Assembly: GCF_041080675.1 (NCBI RefSeq)
Contig: NZ_CP163520.1
Location: forward strand, 8,275,501-8,339,500
Direction of reading: 5' to 3'
Length of the DNA stretch: 64,000 nt
Origin: Streptomyces sp. cg36
GTDB lineage: Bacteria > Actinomycetota > Actinomycetes > Streptomycetales > Streptomycetaceae
Part shown: positions 59,703-64,000 of the stretch, piece after piece
How the letters are laid out: the number at the start of each line of letters is the position of its first letter
Numbering within the stretch: the first letter of the stretch is position 1
Made by a program: the position numbers and the translations under genes
The notes under the pieces: generated by a model
The model's input: the letters and a program-made list of their open reading frames with translations, nothing else
What the model was told of the DNA's origin: nothing
Databases searched by the model: none

Positions 59703-60437
59703 ATGCGAATCGGAGAGGTCGCCGCGCTCGTGGGGCTCACCACCCGGGCGATCCGGCACTACCACCATGTCGGCCTGCTTCCGGAACCGGAGCGGCGCCC
59801 CAACGGCTACCGGAACTACAGCGTTCGCGACGCGGTCCTGCTCACCCGGATGCGCCGCCTCACCGAACTCGGCCTCAGCCTCGATGAAGTGCGCGACGCC
59901 CTCGCCGAGGATGCCGGACGCGAACTGACCGAGATCCTGGAAGAACTCGACGCCGACCTGGCCCGCCAGGAAGCCGACGTCAGGGAGCGCCGTCGTCGGC
60001 TCGGCGCCCTGCTCGCAGAGCCGCCGGGCGCAACCGGGCCCGTCTCACCCGCCCTCGCCGCGCTGCTGACACAAGCTCCCCAGACGGACTCGCCGAGCGC
60101 GGCCAAGGACCGCGAGTACCTCACGCTGCTGGACGCCACCCGTACCGGCAGCCAGGAGATGCTCGCGCTGCTCGGGACGCTGGCCGGCGATCCCGCGGTT
60201 GCCGACCTCTACGAGCGTCTCGACGCCCTCGCCGAAGCCCCCGCCGACGATCCGCGCATCGCACCCCTGGCAGCCGACCTGATGGCAGCGGTCCCCGAGG
60301 AGCTGTTCGCCGCACTGCCCGAGGGCGGGGTTGTCGTGAGCGGGTTCAGGGAGGCGCTGCTCGCCGAGTACAGCCCCGCGCAGGCGCAAGTCGTCAGCCG
60401 TCTCATCGACGCGTTCCGGCAAAGGGGCCGGGGATGA
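59703..60437 (+). CDS. MerR family transcriptional regulator
   Basis: 244 residues. The N-terminal winged helix is typical: RIGEVAALVGLTTRAIRHYH, then HVGLLPEPERRPNGYRNYSV. A coiled-coil dimer helix (LTEILEELDADLARQEADVR) follows, then a C-terminal effector domain of about 130 residues without the cysteines of metal sensors, so the ligand is probably organic. Its own promoter carries the MerR-type 19-bp spacer. The stop overlaps the next start by 4 bp. Confidence 0.88.
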   Translation: MRIGEVAALVGLTTRAIRHYHHVGLLPEPERRPNGYRNYSVRDAVLLTRMRRLTELGLSLDEVRDALAEDAGRELTEILEELDADLARQEADVRERRRRLGALLAEPPGATGPVSPALAALLTQAPQTDSPSAAKDREYLTLLDATRTGSQEMLALLGTLAGDPAVADLYERLDALAEAPADDPRIAPLAADLMAAVPEELFAALPEGGVVVSGFREALLAEYSPAQAQVVSRLIDAFRQRGRG

Positions 60438-61273
60438 GCGACCGGCCAGCAAGCGTACGCGCGGCACGGGGAGCGGTAGCCGCCGTGCTGGCGGGGGAAT
60501 TGGCCCTGGTGGCCTGCCTGCTGGTCGGGGTCCGGCTGCCCGGGTGGGCGCTGGCGGGCGCCGAAGCGCTGGCGGGCGCGGTGTTGCTGCTGGATGCCTG
60601 GGTGCTGCGCTCGCTGTACGCTGCCGTGCGCGCCCGTGGCGCGGACCGCCGCGCGGCGGGGCGGGTTGCCCTACATGAGGCGGTGCCGGTGACGGTCCGC
60701 CGCCTGATCCTCCACGAGCTGCGCGCCCTCGCCTCCCTGGGGCGGTGGGCCCTGCGCCGCACGCACGGCGTGGGCCCGGGTGACCTCGCTGCCGCGTACA
60801 CCGGGCCCCAGACCACGATGATGTACGGGCTGCTCTTCGTGATGGTGATCGAGACGGTGGGCCTCGCCTACCTCATCCCCTGGCAGGCAGTCCACCGGCT
60901 GATCCTCGTATTCGACCTCTACGGCGTCGTCCTCGTGCTGGCCCTGCACGCCGCCTGCGTCACCCGACCGCACGTCGTGAGCCCCGACGGCTCGCTGCGG
61001 ATCCGCTACGGAGCCCTCTTCGACCTCGCCGTACCGCCGGACGCGGTCGCCTCGGTCCGGGTCGACCGGCGCTACCCCGAGGGCCGCCTGATCACCCTCT
61101 CCGAGGACGGGGTCCTCGACCTGATCGTGGGCAGCCAGACCTCGGTGACCCTGGAGCTGAACCGGCCGCTCCCCTTCACCCGCCCGCTCGGCGCAACACA
61201 AGAGGCCCACACCATCCGCTTCCACGCCGACGACCCGCGCACACTGGTCACCGCACTCCACCAGCCCGCCTGA
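60434..61273 (+). CDS. Membrane protein coupled to MerR gene, function unknown
   Basis: 279 residues. Hydrophobic segments near 15-35 (VAAVLAGELALVACLLVGV), 40-60 (ALAGAEALAGAVLLLDAWVL), 130-150 (MMYGLLFVMVIETVGLAYLI) and 155-175 (ILVFDLYGVVLVLALHAACV) are followed by a soluble C-terminal domain of about 100 residues (RIRYGALFDLAVPPDAVASV, then LDLIVGSQTSVTLELNRPLP) resembling a PH-like beta fold. The ATGA overlap with merR makes it the regulated partner. No family name recognised. Confidence 0.7.
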   Translation: MSDRPASVRAARGAVAAVLAGELALVACLLVGVRLPGWALAGAEALAGAVLLLDAWVLRSLYAAVRARGADRRAAGRVALHEAVPVTVRRLILHELRALASLGRWALRRTHGVGPGDLAAAYTGPQTTMMYGLLFVMVIETVGLAYLIPWQAVHRLILVFDLYGVVLVLALHAACVTRPHVVSPDGSLRIRYGALFDLAVPPDAVASVRVDRRYPEGRLITLSEDGVLDLIVGSQTSVTLELNRPLPFTRPLGATQEAHTIRFHADDPRTLVTALHQPA

Positions 61274-61526
61274 GCACACGGGCTGGTCCTCAGCCGCGAC
61301 GTGGTGCCCGGCAAGGCGTTCCCATGACTTTGTCTGCCGACGATGCGGCGCGGTGAAGGGTCTCCCGCTTGGCGGCTTGGCCGACGTGGCCCACCACATC
61401 GATGAGCTGACCGGGCTGCGGTCGGCAGGAGGAGGAGTTCTGTGGGTGTCCCGGTGGCGGGCGCTGGGGCAGGTGGGCGCGCGGATCCGGGAGGTGCCGG
61501 TCGTGCGTCCCACCTCGCGGGTGCGG
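61274..61526. other. Convergent intergenic region
   Basis: About 250 bp between the membrane-protein gene and the xylA stop. No gene or clear hairpin seen. Confidence 0.5.
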
Positions 61527-62699
61527 TCAGCGGGCGCCGAGGAGGTGTTCGAGGGCCAGCTGGTCCAGTTGCTCGAAGGCCATGCCGCGGCGGGCGGCGG
61601 CCTCGACGTCGAACTCCTCGAAGGCCGACCGGTCCGTGAGCAGCCCGGTCAGGCCGTCCGGGGCGGTGGGGAGGCCGAGTTCGGGCAGCCGGGAGGCATC
61701 GAGCGCGTTCTTGACCGCGGGGTCGGCGCGGAAGGCGCGGGAACGCTCGGCCAGCAGCAGATAGTTGCGCATGCAGCCGGCCGCGGAGGCCCACACGCCG
61801 TCGAAGTCCTCGGTGCGCGGCGGCTTGAAGTCGAAGTGCCGCGGGCCGTCGTAGCCGGCCGACTCCAGCAGGTCGACCAGCCAGAACGCCTGGCGGAGGT
61901 CGCCCGCGCCGAAGCGCAGGTCCTGGTCGTACTTGATGCCGGACTGGCCGTTGAGGTCGATGTGGAACAGCTTGCCGTGCCACAGGGCCTGGGCGATGCC
62001 GTGCGGGAAGTTGAGCCCGGCCATCTGCTCGTGTCCGACCTCCGGGTTGACGCCGACCCGGTCGGGCCGCTCCAGTGCGTTGATGAAGGCCAGGGCGTGG
62101 CCGACGGTGGGCAGCAGGATGTCGCCGCGCGGCTCGTTGGGCTTGGGCTCGATGGCGAAGCGCAGGTCGTAGCCCTGCTGCTCGACGTACTCGCCCAGGA
62201 TGTCGAAGGCTTCCTTGAGGCGGTCGAGCGCGCTGCGCACGTCCTTGGCGGCGCCGGACTCGGCGCCCTCGCGGCCGCCCCAGGCGACGTACACGGAGGC
62301 TCCGAGCTCCACGGCCAGGTCGATGTTGCGGATCGTCTTGCGCAGCGCGTAGCGCCGCACGTCGCGGTCGTTGGCGGTGAAGGCGCCGTCCTTGAAGACC
62401 GGGTGGGTGAAGAGGTTGGTGGTCGCCATCGGGACCTTGAGACCGGCGGTGTCCAGCGCGGTGCGGAAGCGCTTGACGGCCTGCTCGCGCCCGGCCTCGC
62501 TGGTGCCGTAGGGGATCAGGTCGTCGTCGTGGAAGGTGACGCCGTAGGCGCCGAGTTCGGCCAGTCGCTGGACGGTCTCGACCGGGTCGAGGGCGGCGCG
62601 GGTCGCGTCGCCGAAGGGGTCGCGCCCCTGCCAGCCGACGGTCCACAGGCCGAAGGTGAACTTGTGCGCGGGGCGGGGAGCGAGCGGGTCGCTGGACAT
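61527..62699 (-). CDS. xylA: Xylose isomerase
   Basis: 390 residues, the class I actinobacterial length. It interconverts D-xylose and D-xylulose (and glucose and fructose) in the cytoplasm using two divalent metals. Family motifs include [32 protein letters not shown] (catalytic His), [31 protein letters not shown] (catalytic Lys and metal Glu), [14 protein letters not shown] and [10 protein letters not shown] (metal Asp). Divergent from xylB with a XylR-type box between, so the pair is induced by xylose. Confidence 0.97.
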   Translation of the reverse strand: MSSDPLAPRPAHKFTFGLWTVGWQGRDPFGDATRAALDPVETVQRLAELGAYGVTFHDDDLIPYGTSEAGREQAVKRFRTALDTAGLKVPMATTNLFTHPVFKDGAFTANDRDVRRYALRKTIRNIDLAVELGASVYVAWGGREGAESGAAKDVRSALDRLKEAFDILGEYVEQQGYDLRFAIEPKPNEPRGDILLPTVGHALAFINALERPDRVGVNPEVGHEQMAGLNFPHGIAQALWHGKLFHIDLNGQSGIKYDQDLRFGAGDLRQAFWLVDLLESAGYDGPRHFDFKPPRTEDFDGVWASAAGCMRNYLLLAERSRAFRADPAVKNALDASRLPELGLPTAPDGLTGLLTDRSAFEEFDVEAAARRGMAFEQLDQLALEHLLGAR

Positions 62700-62725
62700 G
62701 GAGCGGCTCCGGATCCGTGCCGAGA

Positions 62726-62752
62726 TAGTTTGTAATGGCGCACAACAAATTA
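62726..62752. promoter_or_regulatory. ROK-type XylR operator
   Basis: TAGTTTGT (62726-62733) and ACAACAAATTA (62742-62752) form an imperfect dyad between divergent xylA and xylB, matching the TTTGT...ACAAA pattern bound by ROK-family XylR repressors in Streptomyces and relatives. No xylR gene lies within the window. Confidence 0.75.
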
Positions 62753-62793
62753 GTATGCCGAAGCGTCAGAAGGAACCCCCACCGGAGGAACGC

Positions 62794-64000
62794 ATGGCTG
62801 AACAACGTGTCGTGATCGGCATCGACAGTTCGACGCAGTCCACCAAGGCCCTCGCCGTCGACATCGACACGGGCGCCGTCGTGGGCCAGGGCAGCGCCCC
62901 GCACACCGTCAGCGGGGGCGGCGCCCGCGAGAGCGACCCCGAGCAGTGGTGGGACGCGCTGGGTGCGGCCGTAGCGCGCACCGGCTGGGCGGACCGCACA
63001 GCCGCCGTCTCGATCGCGGCTCAGCAGCACGGCCTGGTCACCCTTGGCGCGGACGGCCGGCCGGTCCGCCCGGCGCTGCTCTGGAACGACGTCCGATCCG
63101 CGCCCCAGGCGGCCGAGTTGAGGGCCGCGATCGGCACCGCGGAGCTCGCCCGCCGCACCGGGAGCGTCCCGACCGCCGCCTTCACCGCCGCCAAGTGGGC
63201 CTGGCTGCGCGCCCACGAACCCGCCGCCGCGGACCGGGCCGCCGCGGTCCGGCTGCCCCACGACTTCCTGACGGAGCGGCTGACCGGCCAGGCGGTCACC
63301 GACCGCGGCGACGCCTCCGGAACCGGCTGGTGGGGAGGCGACGGCTACGACGAGGACATCCTCGCCCGCATCGGCCTGGACCCGGCACTGCTGCCGCGAG
63401 TCCTCGCGCCCGGCGCGCGGGCGGGCACGGTCCGTGCCGGGCTGCCGCTGCGCCAGGGGGTGCCGGTCGCCACCGGCACGGGCGACAACATGGCCGCCGC
63501 TCTCGGCCTCGGCCTGCTGCCCGGCCGGCCGGTGCTCAGCCTCGGCACCTCCGGAACCGTGTACGCCGTCGGCCGGTCCCGGCCCGCCGACCCGGGCGGC
63601 ACCGTCGCCGGGTTCGCCGACGCCCTCGGCGGCTGGCTGCCGCTGGCCTGCACGCTCAACTGCACCCTCGCCGTCGATCGCTTCGCCGCCCTCCTGGGGC
63701 GCGGCCGTGACGACGTCGAGGACGGCGGCACCGCCGTAGTCCTGCCCTACCTGGACGGCGAGCGCACCCCCAACCTCCCGGCCGCCTCCGGCCTGGTCCA
63801 CGGGCTGCGCCACGACACCACCCCGGGACAACTGCTCCAGGCCGCCTACGACGGCGCCGCCCATGCCCTGCTCGCCGCCCTGGACGAGGTGCTGCGCGCG
63901 GCAGGCGCGGACCCGGCGGGTGAGGAACCGCTGCTGCTGATCGGCGGCGGCGCTCGCGGACCGGCCTGGCAGCAGACCGTCCTACGCCTGTCCGGCCGGG
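62794..64000 (+). CDS. xylB: Xylulokinase (cut by window edge)
   Basis: 402 codons to the window end, with about 60-80 residues missing. It phosphorylates D-xylulose to xylulose-5-phosphate. FGGY-kinase motifs: VVIGIDSSTQSTKALAVDID (phosphate 1), SIAAQQHGLVTLGADGRPVR, LWNDVRSA (substrate), [20 protein letters not shown] (catalytic Asp in GTGDN), LSLGTSGTVYAV (phosphate 2) and LLIGGGARGPAWQQ (adenosine). Ribosome site CGGAGGA before the ATG. Divergent from xylA. Confidence 0.95.
   Translation, partial: MAEQRVVIGIDSSTQSTKALAVDIDTGAVVGQGSAPHTVSGGGARESDPEQWWDALGAAVARTGWADRTAAVSIAAQQHGLVTLGADGRPVRPALLWNDVRSAPQAAELRAAIGTAELARRTGSVPTAAFTAAKWAWLRAHEPAAADRAAAVRLPHDFLTERLTGQAVTDRGDASGTGWWGGDGYDEDILARIGLDPALLPRVLAPGARAGTVRAGLPLRQGVPVATGTGDNMAAALGLGLLPGRPVLSLGTSGTVYAVGRSRPADPGGTVAGFADALGGWLPLACTLNCTLAVDRFAALLGRGRDDVEDGGTAVVLPYLDGERTPNLPAASGLVHGLRHDTTPGQLLQAAYDGAAHALLAALDEVLRAAGADPAGEEPLLLIGGGARGPAWQQTVLRLSGR

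Noticed and set aside
61072..63864. 930-codon minus-strand ORF across xylA and xylB
   Set aside because: It overlaps two certain genes out of frame; its translation is Arg/Pro-rich noise.
62794..64000. Xylulokinase as encapsulin cargo
   Set aside because: Some family 2 encapsulins carry xylulose kinases, but this xylB is nearly 18 kb away, paired with xylA, and behind a XylR-type site, so it is the ordinary xylose operon.

Overview
The window is high-GC, with third-position GC bias, GTG and TTG starts, many TetR, MarR, AraC and MerR regulators and secreted carbohydrate-active proteins. It carries a DasR-type operator, a BlaI/M56 regulator pair and a divergent xylA/xylB pair. All of this points to a Streptomyces or close relative. 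The many short operons, near-identical insertion sequences and broken genes fit an accessory chromosome arm rather than the conserved core. No rRNA, tRNA or CRISPR array was seen.

Layout. 1-4.1 kb: the N-terminus of a sensor kinase, a CPBP membrane protease, and a secreted GH20 hexosaminidase behind a DasR-like site. 4.3-14.6 kb: small regulator/enzyme units (TetR-Dabb, a signal-less solute-binding-like protein, HAD phosphatase, tandem GNAT, alpha/beta hydrolase, two NTF2-like proteins, TetR with a divergent quinone oxidoreductase). 14.7-18.3 kb: a short ORF translationally coupled to a PIMT-like methyltransferase (possible RiPP pair) and two uncharacterised proteins. 18.4-23.1 kb: a divergent NmrA/AraC pair, a frameshifted gene, a secreted protein and an intact IS5-family element. 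23.3-27.3 kb: a broken STAS-like gene, a MarR-controlled NmrA/membrane-protein unit and a ricin-fold lectin. 27.6-30.8 kb: a three-gene operon with overlapping ends (dehydrogenase small subunit, GMC oxidoreductase, acetoacetate-decarboxylase-like protein). 30.9-39.8 kb: a transposase relic, two coupled genes of unknown function, an acyltransferase, a pentapeptide-repeat membrane protein, an alpha/beta hydrolase with divergent TetR, and a STAS protein whose ribosome binding site lies in a strong hairpin.

40.2-45.2 kb is the most striking locus. A polyprenyl synthase and a family 2B encapsulin shell gene with two internal deletions look like one former operon. A second IS5 copy, itself broken by two 4-nt deletions, now sits between them. 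The two IS copies are inverted and bracket about 20 kb.

46-56 kb appears to be a cell-envelope stress region: a bile-acid/sodium-symporter-like protein, an OmpR/histidine-kinase pair, UppP, BlaI and an M56 protease, and two COG4705 membrane proteins. Three copies of TCTAC-N6-GTAGA suggest a BlaI regulon. Two copies of TCAGGATGYGTTCAGG suggest a response-regulator regulon. 56.1-58.7 kb holds relics, including a collapsed partial copy of the 27.6-30.8 kb operon, around an intact metallophosphoesterase gene. 58.7-64 kb has a secreted protein, a MerR/membrane-protein operon with a 19-bp-spacer leaderless promoter, and divergent xylA and xylB, the latter cut by the window edge.

Limits: all family names come from reading motifs by eye, with no database search. 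Frameshifts could be real decay or sequencing error, and read data would decide.
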